From: Sinomonas humi
GTDB lineage: Bacteria; Actinomycetota; Actinomycetes; Actinomycetales; Micrococcaceae
Assembly (NCBI RefSeq): GCF_000802235.1
Contig: NZ_JTDL01000087.1
Coordinates: forward strand, 1 to 64,000
DNA: 64,000 nt
Direction of reading: 5' to 3'
Part shown: positions 8,260 through 17,556 of the stretch, one piece after another
How the letters are laid out: every line of letters starts with the position of its first letter
Position numbering within the stretch: position 1 is the stretch's first letter
Translations under genes and position numbers: made by a program
Notes under the pieces: generated by a model
What the model saw: the letters and a program-made list of their open reading frames with translations, nothing else
Database searches by the model: none
What the model was told of the DNA's origin: nothing

Positions 8260-8715
8260 TCAGAACTGAATTGGCCCCGCGGTAGCTCCGCTTGTGGGCC
8301 GCGGGCGCCAGACGACGACGGCCTGCGAGCGCTGCTCGGGCCGTTGACCTCGCGTGAGGGTCACGACGTCGCCCGCGATGCCTGCCGCGAAGACGCGGCG
8401 CGAGTCCGGCCCCCACCGTCGTGCGTCGACGACCTCCTGCTCGAGCTCGGAGACGCGCGCCCGGAGCGCGGCGACCTGATTCTCGAGCTCGAGGATGCGC
8501 CGGATGCCTTCGAGAGAGACGCCGTCCTTGGAGAGGCGCTGGACCTCGCGGAGGAGTTCGACGTCGTGCTGCGAGTAGCGCCGCTGTCGCCCCGATTGGC
8601 GCGAGGGCGAGACGAGCCCCATCCGGTCGTACTGGCGGAGGGTCTGAGGATGCATCTCTGCCAGCTCCGCCGCCACGGAGATCACGAAGATCGGAGCGTA
8701 CGGATCGATGGCCAT
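8260..8715 (-). CDS. hspR: Heat-shock repressor HspR (MerR family)
   Basis: A 151-residue MerR-type regulator. VISVAAELAEMHPQTLRQYDRMGLVSPSR is the HspR helix-turn-helix (about residues 10-40), followed by RRYSQHDVELLREVQRL and a coiled-coil (LENQVAALRARVSELEQEV). It is last in the dnaK-grpE-dnaJ-hspR operon, 3 nt after dnaJ. HspR represses the operon by binding HAIR inverted repeats, with DnaK as co-repressor (established in Streptomyces); two HAIR sites are visible upstream of dnaK. The C-terminal tail after the coiled coil is poorly conserved. Confidence 0.95.
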   Translation of the reverse strand: MAIDPYAPIFVISVAAELAEMHPQTLRQYDRMGLVSPSRQSGRQRRYSQHDVELLREVQRLSKDGVSLEGIRRILELENQVAALRARVSELEQEVVDARRWGPDSRRVFAAGIAGDVVTLTRGQRPEQRSQAVVVWRPRPTSGATAGPIQF

Positions 8716-8718
8716 GGT

Positions 8719-9702
8719 CTACAGCCTTGCCTTTGCTGCCAAGCCGGAGCGGGGGTTGGACTGGGAGTTCTTGGCTGTCGCCGCTGCGAAAGCCTTGACG
8801 GCCTCCTCCGCCTCCTTTGAGAGGTTCTGGGGCACGACGACGTCGACCGTGACGAGGAGATCGCCCGTGCCTTTCGAGGTCTTGACGCCTTGGCCCTTGA
8901 CGCGGAGGGTCCGCCCGGAGTTCGTGCCCGCGGGGACCTTCATGCGCACGGTGTGGCCGTCGAGGGTCGGGACCTCGATCTGGGCCCCGAGCGCTGCCTC
9001 GTCGAAGCTGACCGGCACGTGGATCCGAACGTTGTCGCCGTCGCGGGTGAAGAACTCGTGGGGCGTGACGTGCACGGTGACCATGAGATCGCCCGGTCCG
9101 CCGGAGCCTGGGCCGCCCTTGCCTCGGACCCGGACCTTCTGGCCGTCGCGGATGCCAGCGGGGATCCGCACCTCGATCACCTCGCCGTTCTGCTCGCGCA
9201 GACCGACGGTGGTCCCCCGGATCGAGCCCGCGAATGAGATCGTGGTGCTCGCCTGCCGGTCCGCACCTCGCTGGGGCGGTGCTTGGAAGCCGCCGCCCCC
9301 CGTGCTGAAGCCGCCGAACAGGTCGGCGAACTCGGGCGGGAGGTTGCCGGTGTTGAATCCGCGCGAATGCCTGCCCGCGCCTCCGCCGAAGAGTCCACCG
9401 AAGAGGTCCTCGAAGCCCGCGGCCCCCTGGCCGCCGCCCCCGGGGCCGCCGGCTGTGAAGCGCGCGCCGCCCATCGCGCGGATCGCGTCGTACTGCTGGC
9501 GCTCCTCCGGGTCGCTCAGGACCGAATTGGCCTCGGTGATGTCCTTGAACTTCTTCTCGGCCTCGGCATCCCCCGGGTTCTGGTCAGGATGGTACTTGCG
9601 GGCGAGCTTCCGGTAGGCCTTCTTGATATCGGCATCGGAGGCGTCTTTGGGCACGCCCAGAATGGAGTAGAAATCCTTCTCCACCCAATCCTGACTAGCC
9701 AC
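8719..9702 (-). CDS. dnaJ: DnaJ-type co-chaperone without zinc finger
   Basis: A 327-residue J-protein with a GTG start and a GGAGG ribosome site. The J domain (residues 8-72) contains the HPD tripeptide in [11 protein letters not shown] Gly/Phe-rich linker follows ([21 protein letters not shown]). The C-terminal peptide-binding beta domains run from about 145 to 300. The four CxxCxGxG zinc repeats of classical DnaJ are absent, so this is a class B (CbpA-like) protein sitting in the classical operon position. It stimulates DnaK ATPase and delivers substrates. The 190-bp gap to grpE is filled by a nested palindromic array. Confidence 0.93.
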   Translation of the reverse strand: MASQDWVEKDFYSILGVPKDASDADIKKAYRKLARKYHPDQNPGDAEAEKKFKDITEANSVLSDPEERQQYDAIRAMGGARFTAGGPGGGGQGAAGFEDLFGGLFGGGAGRHSRGFNTGNLPPEFADLFGGFSTGGGGFQAPPQRGADRQASTTISFAGSIRGTTVGLREQNGEVIEVRIPAGIRDGQKVRVRGKGGPGSGGPGDLMVTVHVTPHEFFTRDGDNVRIHVPVSFDEAALGAQIEVPTLDGHTVRMKVPAGTNSGRTLRVKGQGVKTSKGTGDLLVTVDVVVPQNLSKEAEEAVKAFAAATAKNSQSNPRSGLAAKARL

Positions 9703-9737
9703 TGAGGCCTCCTTCTCGTCTCTGCATCAATTCTTAT

Positions 9738-9841
9738 CGTTTCGGGTACAGATAATCCCCTCATTCCCCGTTTCGGGTACGCCAACTCGGCGCTATCTGT
9801 ACCCGAAACGTCTCCGAAGGGGATTATCTGTACCCGAAACG
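9738..9841. repeat. Nested inverted-repeat array (TTTCGGGTAC family) between grpE and dnaJ
   Basis: Four related units. Forward copies lie at 9738-9760 and 9769-9790, reverse copies at 9791-9810 and 9819-9841. The outer pair is a perfect 23-bp inverted repeat built on TTTCGGGTACAGATAATCC. The inner pair shares a perfect 12-bp inverted repeat (9769-9780 with 9799-9810), and the first inner copy has the alternative tail GCCAACTC. All tails point inward. It lies inside the heat-shock transcript, 50 nt after grpE and 35 nt before dnaJ, and would fold as a long RNA hairpin there. Related copies lie at 24924-25143. Confidence 0.9.
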
Positions 9842-9892
9842 GAGAGGGCGGACGACGGCGGGGCGCACCCGCCGTCGTCCGTGACCGCCGGC

Positions 9893-10591
9893 TTACGGGA
9901 CGGCGACGATGACCTGCGCCGCGCGGATCACGCGCGACTGGGTCCGATAGCCGGCCCGGAGGACCTGCTGCACCGTATCGACCTCGATCCCCTCGCCCTG
10001 CTGCTGGATCAGGGCCTCGTGGATGTTCGGGTCGAACTCGACTCCGGTCGCGTCGATCCGCTCAAGGCCGTGGCTCGTGAGGATCCCCTCGAGCTTGGCC
10101 GCAATGGATGCGAACGGCCCCTCGGTCAGGTCGCCGTGGGCGCGCGCAGCGTCGATGTCGTCGAGGACGGGCAGGATCGAGGAGAGGACGCCCATGACGG
10201 CAACCTCCCCGGCGACAGCCCGGTCGCGATCGACGCGCCTGCGGTAGTTGACGTACTCGGCCTGGAGCCGCTGCAGATCCGCGCGAAGCTCGGCGGCCTC
10301 GTTCTGGACACCCTCCGCTTCGCTCAGGATCCGCTCGGCCTGGGCGAGGACGTCCTCCGAGTCGTGGGCATCGTCCACAGGTCGAATCTCCTCGTGCTCG
10401 GGCAGCCCCGCGTCTGCAGGTCCCGCCTCGCTGGCCTGGGGAGCGCCTTCGGGCGCCGCCTCGGTCTGGCCCTGATCAGGCTGCCGCACCCCGCCGGTGA
10501 CCGGGTCAACCTTGCGGTTGTCCCGGATCACCGGCTTCTGCGGTTCGCCCCGGACCTCGTGCTCTTCCTCATTGCCGTGGTGGGGAGCCAT
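9893..10591 (-). CDS. grpE: Nucleotide exchange factor GrpE
   Basis: A 232-residue GrpE, the ADP-release factor for DnaK. It has a long charged N-terminal extension (residues 1-75), a coiled-coil dimerisation helix containing LRADLQRLQAEYVNYRRRVDRD, and the C-terminal beta domain with FDPNIHEALIQQQGEG and the final VLRAGYRTQSRVIRAAQVIVA. It starts 3 nt after the dnaK stop, so it is in the same operon. The N-terminal extension is typical of actinobacterial GrpE. Confidence 0.95.
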   Translation of the reverse strand: MAPHHGNEEEHEVRGEPQKPVIRDNRKVDPVTGGVRQPDQGQTEAAPEGAPQASEAGPADAGLPEHEEIRPVDDAHDSEDVLAQAERILSEAEGVQNEAAELRADLQRLQAEYVNYRRRVDRDRAVAGEVAVMGVLSSILPVLDDIDAARAHGDLTEGPFASIAAKLEGILTSHGLERIDATGVEFDPNIHEALIQQQGEGIEVDTVQQVLRAGYRTQSRVIRAAQVIVAVP

Positions 10592-10594
10592 GGC

Positions 10595-12541
<1,947 letters not shown>

Positions 12542-12545
12542 TCAA

Positions 12546-12566
12546 GTTGAGCGATCTGCACTCAAC
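12546..12566. promoter_or_regulatory. HAIR operator 1 (HspR site)
   Basis: GTTGAG-N9-CTCAAC, equivalent to TTGAGC-N7-ACTCAA. It matches the HAIR consensus CTTGAGT-N7-ACTCAAG in spacing and in nearly all positions. It overlaps the -10 element of the dnaK promoter, so HspR bound here would block transcription. Confidence 0.9.
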
Positions 12567-12592
12567 TCTACGCGCAATGCAGCCAGTGTCAA
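12565..12592 (-). promoter_or_regulatory. dnaK operon promoter
   Basis: On the minus strand, TTGACA (12592-12587) and TAGAGT (12570-12565) are separated by 16 bp. This is a strong vegetative (SigA-type) promoter about 95 bp upstream of the dnaK ATG. HAIR 1 overlaps the -10 and HAIR 2 lies just upstream of the -35. Confidence 0.85.
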
Positions 12593-12597
12593 ATGGA

Positions 12598-12618
12598 CTT
12601 GAGCCGAGAGGACTCAAG
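12598..12618. promoter_or_regulatory. HAIR operator 2 (HspR site)
   Basis: CTTGAGC-N7-ACTCAAG, one mismatch from the HAIR consensus. Its centre is 52 bp from that of HAIR 1, about five helical turns. It ends 1 bp before the stop codon of the neighbouring MFS gene at 12620. Confidence 0.92.
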
Positions 12619-12619
12619 T

Positions 12620-14062
12620 TCAAGCACGGCGTCCGCTCACCTGCGTTCCCGCATGCCGAGGAAGGAAGAGGCTGTCGACCACGCTCACGAGCATGAACAC
12701 GGCAATGGCCGCGAAGGCGACCCGATACGGCCCGGCGTGGTCGGTGCCGGGCGGCAGGAACGCGATGCCGGCGCGGATGAGCAGGGCGGCCACGGCGACG
12801 CCCAGCGCCGCGGCGAGCTGGACGAGGGTGTTCGCGATCGCGTTTGCGCTCGGGAGCTGCTCGGCAGAGACATCGGCGTACTGCACGTTCATATAGGCGG
12901 AGAAGCCGATTGAGCGGAACGCCCCCGAAACGAGCAGGAGAAGGGCGATGAGCAGATCGGGATCACCCGGGGTGATGAGCGCGCACCCTGCGAACGTCGC
13001 CGCAGAGGCCGCGGCGGCAACCACGAGCACGGGCTTGAATCCGAAGCGGCGGATCAGCGGCGTCGTCGCGGGCTTGATCCCGATGTTGCCCACGAAGACG
13101 GCCGCGACGAGCAGGCCCGCATGGACCGGGTCCCAGCCGAACCCGTCTTGGAAGAGCAGCGGAAGGAGGAAGGGGACCGACTGGATCGTGAGGCGGTAGA
13201 CGAAGCCGCCCGTCTGCGTAGCGCGGAAGGTGCGAACGTGCAGGACCGAGAAATTGAAGAGCGGGCGGGGCGCGCGGCGCATCCAGACGACGGCGGCGGC
13301 CAGCGCCGCGAGGCCACCCACGAGGGCGGCGGGAGCCCACCCGGCGGGGCGCCCCTCGCTGAAAAGCTCGAGGCCGACGACGACGCCGGCGACACCGAGC
13401 GTTGTGAGCGCAAGGCCAGGCCAGTCGAGGCGGCGCCCACGGTCCGCTCCTCCAGAGGGAACAAGCCGCAGCGCGGCTACGAACGCAGCAACGCCGAGGG
13501 GCAGGTTGACAAAGAAGATCCAATGCCACGAAAGGTACTGGGTGATCGCGCCGCCTACGAGGGGAGCCAGCACGGGGGCGAGCAGGCCCGGCCAGACAAG
13601 ATACGCAGTGGCCTTGAGGAGCTGATCCTTGGGGGTTCCCCGGAGCACCACGAGCGAGCCGACCGGCACCATCATCGCGCCCCCGAATCCCTGCAGCGCA
13701 CGGAATCCAGTGAGGGCCAAGAGGTTGGGGCTCAAGGCGCACAGGAGCGAGGCGATGGTGAAGACCGCGATCGCGGAGCAGAACACACGCCGCGGTCCGA
13801 ACCGCTCCGCGAGCCAGGAGCTGAAGGGGATACCCATGGCGACGGCAATGAGGTAAGCGGTCATCGCCACGTTCACGTCCGCGGGAACCACGTGGAAGTC
13901 CGAGCCGATCGCGGGAAGCGCCGTCGAGAGCGCCGTGCCGTCAAGGAACTCCATGAAGTACGTCGCCGCAACGAGCAGCGCGAGCCGGGGGCTCCACGAA
14001 GAGGCCGCAGCGGAAGCAGAGGGCGTCTCGGGTTGGGCTGGCTGCCCCGCGGGCTGGGTCAC
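12620..14062 (-). CDS. MFS transporter, DHA2 (EmrB/QacA) drug-exporter type
   Basis: A 480-residue exporter. Motifs seen are FMEFLDGTALSTALPAIG (helix 1, DHA2 type), SWLAERFGPRRVF (loop 2-3) and GFRALQGFGGAMMVPVG (helix 4-5), plus the YLSWHWIFFVNLPLG motif after helix 6. About 13-14 hydrophobic segments are present. A proton-driven efflux role for drugs or metabolites is the family expectation; the substrate is unknown. It ends against the HAIR 2 operator, so transcription could run into the dnaK promoter region on the same strand. Confidence 0.88.
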   Translation of the reverse strand: MTQPAGQPAQPETPSASAAASSWSPRLALLVAATYFMEFLDGTALSTALPAIGSDFHVVPADVNVAMTAYLIAVAMGIPFSSWLAERFGPRRVFCSAIAVFTIASLLCALSPNLLALTGFRALQGFGGAMMVPVGSLVVLRGTPKDQLLKATAYLVWPGLLAPVLAPLVGGAITQYLSWHWIFFVNLPLGVAAFVAALRLVPSGGADRGRRLDWPGLALTTLGVAGVVVGLELFSEGRPAGWAPAALVGGLAALAAAVVWMRRAPRPLFNFSVLHVRTFRATQTGGFVYRLTIQSVPFLLPLLFQDGFGWDPVHAGLLVAAVFVGNIGIKPATTPLIRRFGFKPVLVVAAAASAATFAGCALITPGDPDLLIALLLLVSGAFRSIGFSAYMNVQYADVSAEQLPSANAIANTLVQLAAALGVAVAALLIRAGIAFLPPGTDHAGPYRVAFAAIAVFMLVSVVDSLFLPRHAGTQVSGRRA

Positions 14063-14161
14063 CGATCAAGCCTACGCTCGCGTCCGTGATGTGGGATCAG
14101 CTGTCCACGAAGCGAACAGGGAGCTCAACCGACGAGGCGCAGGCCATTGCCTGCGCCTCGA

Positions 14162-14575
14162 TCAGTAGGAGGGGAAAGTGGTTGCTGCTTGGGCGAACGC
14201 GGCGCCACCGGAGGTCGAAGCGAGGGCGAAGATGCCCACGATGAACAGCGCCGAGATCACGGCCCATCCCGCAGTGAACCAGCCGAGCACGCGAAGGTCC
14301 GCCTTCCTGATCGGCGAGGCGTCGTCGCGGATGTCCTGGATCTGCTTCTGAAGGCGCGTGATCGGAGTCTGCCGCGGGGCGAGAAGGACATTCGATGCGT
14401 AGTCAACGGTCCCGTTGTCCAGAACTGCGACCATGCGCTGGTTGCGCCGATCGTGACTCATGCGGCTGATGTGCGAGCCATGGCGAGCGAGCAGAATGTC
14501 CTCGCCAAGGCGCATGGTCTTGCGGCCGAAGCTGCCCTTGCGGCGGTGCGGGGTATGGCTGTCCAAGAGGGACAT
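14162..14575 (-). CDS. Hypothetical single-pass membrane protein
   Basis: About 137 residues from an ATG with AAAGGAG roughly 10 nt upstream; a longer GTG version reaches 14611 but would swallow that ribosome site. The N-terminal two thirds are basic and soluble (SHTPHRRKGSFGRKTMRLGED, split here as two segments, then RLQKQIQDIRDD). One transmembrane helix follows near the C-terminus (VLGWFTAGWAVISALFIVGIFALA), with a short outside tail. I do not recognise the family. It lies alone between the MFS exporter and a divergent methyltransferase gene. Confidence 0.6.
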   Translation of the reverse strand: MSLLDSHTPHRRKGSFGRKTMRLGEDILLARHGSHISRMSHDRRNQRMVAVLDNGTVDYASNVLLAPRQTPITRLQKQIQDIRDDASPIRKADLRVLGWFTAGWAVISALFIVGIFALASTSGGAAFAQAATTFPSY

Positions 14576-14758
14576 GTTTGTGGTGCTCCTTTCGCTGCGC
14601 AGAATGGGCACCGTTGCCCGCCGCGTTTCTTTTTTGGCCTTTCAAGCGTAGGCAGGTAATCTGTGGAGTTTTCGCAGAGACGGCCTTTTCGTAGTCAAGA
14701 TCACGGGCTACTGTCGCGCCTGTCACCGACTCAAGGGCGCCCTGCGTAACGTTGTGCC

Positions 14759-15580
14759 ATGGAAGGCCAGCAGACCAGTCCGGAGGACGTCTACACGCAC
14801 GGTCACCACGAGAGCGTTGTGCGAGCGCACGCAGCTCGAACTGCTCAGAACTCGGCCGCCTTCGTCCTCCCCCATCTCTCGGCAGGAGCCCGAGTGCTCG
14901 ACGTCGGCTGCGGACCGGGGAGCATCACGTGCGACTTCGCGGTGATTACAGCGCCCGGCGAGGTCTTCGGCGTCGACCGCTCCGAGGATGTGGTCGCCCA
15001 GGCGCGAGCCCTTGCGGAGGACCGCGGGATCGAGAATGTGAGCTTCGGGGTTGGGAACGTGTACGACCTGGACCTCGAGGACGAGGCGTTCGACGTCGTG
15101 CACGCGCACCAGGTGCTGCAGCACCTCACGGATCCTGTCGCCGCAGTGCGTGAAATGCGGCGGGTGACCAAACCCGGTGGCATCGTCGCGGTCCGCGACG
15201 CCGACTTCCACGGCATGAGCTGGTACCCCGAGATTCCGGAGCTGGCCGAGTGGATGGAGCTGTATCAGCGGATCGCGCGGCGCAATGGTGCCGAGCCCGA
15301 CGCCGGGCGGCGGCTGGTGAGCTGGATGCAGGAGGCGGGATTCACGGACGTCGCGCCCTCGAGCAGCAACTGGCTCTATGCCACTCCGCAGCTCCGCACG
15401 TGGCAGGCACGCGTGTGGAGCGAACGCGTGCTGCATTCCGCTTTTGCGGAGCAGGCGCTCGCGTACGGCTTCGCCGACCAGGCGGACCTCGACCGGATCG
15501 CGGCGGGCTGGCACCGCTGGGGTTCGTCGGCGGATGGGTGGTTCCTCATACCCAACGGCGAGGTCATAGGGCGGGCGTAG
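14759..15580 (+). CDS. Class I SAM-dependent methyltransferase
   Basis: A 273-residue methyltransferase of the UbiE/COQ5-like group. Motif I is VLDVGCGPGSIT (residues about 45-56), followed by an acidic strand end GVDRSEDV, the post-motif DEAFDVVHAHQVLQHL and the later TKPGGIVAVRDADF. These bind S-adenosylmethionine. The acceptor substrate cannot be inferred. No strong ribosome site is visible before the ATG; a leaderless transcript is possible. The neighbours do not suggest a pathway. Confidence 0.85.
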   Translation: MEGQQTSPEDVYTHGHHESVVRAHAARTAQNSAAFVLPHLSAGARVLDVGCGPGSITCDFAVITAPGEVFGVDRSEDVVAQARALAEDRGIENVSFGVGNVYDLDLEDEAFDVVHAHQVLQHLTDPVAAVREMRRVTKPGGIVAVRDADFHGMSWYPEIPELAEWMELYQRIARRNGAEPDAGRRLVSWMQEAGFTDVAPSSSNWLYATPQLRTWQARVWSERVLHSAFAEQALAYGFADQADLDRIAAGWHRWGSSADGWFLIPNGEVIGRA

Positions 15581-15700
15581 AGCGCGGGGCTTTCCCTCCA
15601 CAGCCCCGCGGGCGGCACGTCGTCCACATACGACGACGGAGCACCACTCCCGGAATGCCGCGCGCCGTAGCGTCGGGGCATGAGAACTTCCGGCAACGTA

Positions 15701-15710
15701 CTTGGCCAAG
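15701..15710. promoter_or_regulatory. Palindrome upstream of the toxin-antitoxin pair
   Basis: CTTGGCCAAG is a perfect 10-bp palindrome ending 14 bp before the antitoxin ATG at 15725, and a further CTTGG half-site follows at once. Phd/VapB antitoxins repress their own promoters through such sites, so this is a plausible autoregulatory operator. Confidence 0.45.
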
Positions 15711-15724
15711 TAGGCTTGGTCAGC

Positions 15725-15988
15725 ATGGGGCAATACAACATCTTGGACGCCAAGACGCGGCTCTCTGAGCTGCTCAACCGGGTTGAAGCGGGTGAAGACG
15801 TCGTGATCGCGAAGTCCGGACGTCCTGTAGCCCGGCTCGTCAAGATCGAGTCGCCCAAGAAGCGACCGCTCGGCTTCATCAAGGGACACCTCCCTGATGA
15901 CTTCCTCGAGCCGATGAGTGAGGAGGAACTGGAAGGATGGCTGGGCCCGCTTATCTCCTCGACACCCACGTCCTCGTCTGGGCTCTGA
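15725..15988 (+). CDS. Phd/YefM-type antitoxin
   Basis: An 87-residue prevent-host-death family antitoxin. MGQYNILDAKTRLSELLNRV followed by AGEDVVIAKSGRPVARLV is the classic N-terminal DNA-binding fold, and the C-terminal part (HLPDDFLEPMSEEELEGWLG) is the toxin-wrapping tail. The frame is open upstream to 15680, but the start at 15725 gives the normal family length. It overlaps the downstream PIN toxin gene by 52 nt, the usual coupled arrangement. Confidence 0.88.
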   Translation: MGQYNILDAKTRLSELLNRVEAGEDVVIAKSGRPVARLVKIESPKKRPLGFIKGHLPDDFLEPMSEEELEGWLGPLISSTPTSSSGL

Positions 15989-16335
15989 CGGAGCCGCAGC
16001 GGCTCTCACGGCGAGCCCGGGGGGCTCTGGAGTCGTGGGATTCAAGGCTGCGAGCATCTGCTGTATCGGCCTACGAGCTCTCCTTCAAGCACCAGATGGG
16101 CAGGCTCCCCGACCTTGAGGGGCTGTTCGTTGGATACCAGAAGCATGTCCTTGCGCTCGTTTCCGACGAGATTCAAGTCTCCGGTTCCCATGCTCTCGAG
16201 GCAGGCCAGCTCGCCTGGGAGAACCGAGACCCCTTCGACCGGCTCATCGCCGCCCAAGCATTCGTCGAGGAGTGCACGCTGATCACTGCGGACAGGAAGT
16301 TCTCCACGCTGTCCGGGCTCGACGTCCTGTGGTGA
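15937..16335 (+). CDS. PIN-domain (VapC-type) RNase toxin
   Basis: A 132-residue PIN domain protein. The acidic residues expected for metal-dependent RNase activity are present: Asp in YLLDTHVLVWAL (residue 9), Glu in SAYELSFKH, Asp in NRDPFDRLIAAQA and the C-terminal TADRKF. It belongs to the subgroup paired with Phd-type antitoxins. The start lies inside the antitoxin gene. It would cleave specific cellular RNAs when the antitoxin is degraded. Confidence 0.9.
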   Translation: MAGPAYLLDTHVLVWALTEPQRLSRRARGALESWDSRLRASAVSAYELSFKHQMGRLPDLEGLFVGYQKHVLALVSDEIQVSGSHALEAGQLAWENRDPFDRLIAAQAFVEECTLITADRKFSTLSGLDVLW

Positions 16336-16356
16336 GAACGGTCGTACCCTTGACTG

Positions 16357-16977
16357 GTGCCTTTCTCGATCTGGGCCGCCCTCCTCGGTGCCTGCCTCCT
16401 CATCAGCTTCACCCCCGGAGCCGGCGCGATCAACACGATGAGCAACTCGCTCAACGCGGGCTTCCGCCGCTCGATCTGGGGCATCTTGGGCCAGCAGGCT
16501 GCGCTCGTCGTCCATCTGGCGATCGTGGCTGCGGGCATCGGCGTTCTCGTCGCAAGTTCGCCGGTCGCCTTCAACGTGATCCGGTACCTCGGGGCCGCGT
16601 ACCTCATGTACCTCGGCGTGCGTCAGTTCCTCCGCAAGCCGGACGCCTCGGAGGCCGCCGCTGCCGCCTTGGTCAACGAGTCCCCTCTGTCGATGGCCCA
16701 ACGCGGGCTTTGGGTCAATCTGCTGAACCCCAAGGCGATCGTCTTCTTCCTCGCATTCATCCCGGGCTTCGTTCGGCCGGAGCTCCCGCTCTGGAGCCAG
16801 TACCTCGTCATCGGCGCGACGATCGTCGGCGTGGACATCATGGTCATGTGGTTCTTCTTCGCCCTCGCGGCGAAGAGCTTCCAACGCTTTACCCACAACG
16901 AGCGGGGGCAGCGGGCGCTCAACCGAGCGTTCGGCTCGCTCTTCGTGGGCGTCGGCGTTCTGCTCGCAGCCATTTAG
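16357..16977 (+). CDS. LysE/RhtB family amino-acid exporter
   Basis: A 206-residue membrane protein with about six hydrophobic segments and a GTG start. FTPGAGAINTMSNSLNAGFRRSIWGILGQQ carries the N-terminal LysE signature (shown whole only as family context; key residues are the P-G-x3 turn and GxR loop). YLGAAYLMYLGVRQFLR and LNPKAIVFFLAF are further conserved blocks. Family members export lysine, threonine, homoserine or related compounds; the substrate here is unknown. It starts 21 nt after the PIN toxin gene. Confidence 0.88.
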   Translation: MPFSIWAALLGACLLISFTPGAGAINTMSNSLNAGFRRSIWGILGQQAALVVHLAIVAAGIGVLVASSPVAFNVIRYLGAAYLMYLGVRQFLRKPDASEAAAAALVNESPLSMAQRGLWVNLLNPKAIVFFLAFIPGFVRPELPLWSQYLVIGATIVGVDIMVMWFFFALAAKSFQRFTHNERGQRALNRAFGSLFVGVGVLLAAI

Positions 16978-17022
16978 CCCGCGGATTCCGGCCGGACGGT
17001 CGCGTAACCCTATGCTTGATCC

Positions 17023-17556
17023 ATGAACTCGACGGCGAGCCCCTACCGGATCATCACGGTCTGTACCGGGAATATCTGCCGCTCGCCCATGGCCGAGTTC
17101 ATGCTCGCCGACGCTTTGCGCATGGCGGGACTCGCGGACCGGGCTGTCGTGGATTCTGCGGGCACCACCAACTACGAGGCCGGGCGACCGATCGATCCCC
17201 GCGCCGCGCGCGTCCTCGACGCCCACGGCCTCCGTCCCGGGAAGCACGTCGCCCGCCAGTTCCAGCCCGAGTGGTATGTGGAGCGCGACCTCATCCTCGC
17301 GCTGGATATCGACCATTACGGCCACCTCCGTGAATTTGCTCCCGACGGCACCGCGGAGAAGGTGCGGATGCTGCGCTCGTTCGACCCCGCCGTCGCCCAT
17401 CTCGACGCGCTCGATCAAGGCATCGAGGACCCTTGGTTCGGCGACCAGAGCGATTTCGAGTCGACGTGGCAGCTCCTCAACGCTGCCGTCCCGGGCATCA
17501 TCGAGCATGTGCGCCACGAGCTCACCCGCCGGCCCCCGCTGCTCGCAGGGGCGTGA
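17023..17556 (+). CDS. Low-molecular-weight protein-tyrosine phosphatase
   Basis: A 177-residue phosphatase. The P-loop VCTGNICRSPMAE contains the catalytic C14-x5-R20-S motif, and the general-acid Asp-Pro pair is in GIEDPWFG. It hydrolyses phosphotyrosine, or arginine phosphate in some bacteria. The stop overlaps the GTG of the next gene by 4 nt (GTGA), so it is coupled to the kinase-PabB fusion. That link is unusual for folate biosynthesis. Confidence 0.92.
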   Translation: MNSTASPYRIITVCTGNICRSPMAEFMLADALRMAGLADRAVVDSAGTTNYEAGRPIDPRAARVLDAHGLRPGKHVARQFQPEWYVERDLILALDIDHYGHLREFAPDGTAEKVRMLRSFDPAVAHLDALDQGIEDPWFGDQSDFESTWQLLNAAVPGIIEHVRHELTRRPPLLAGA

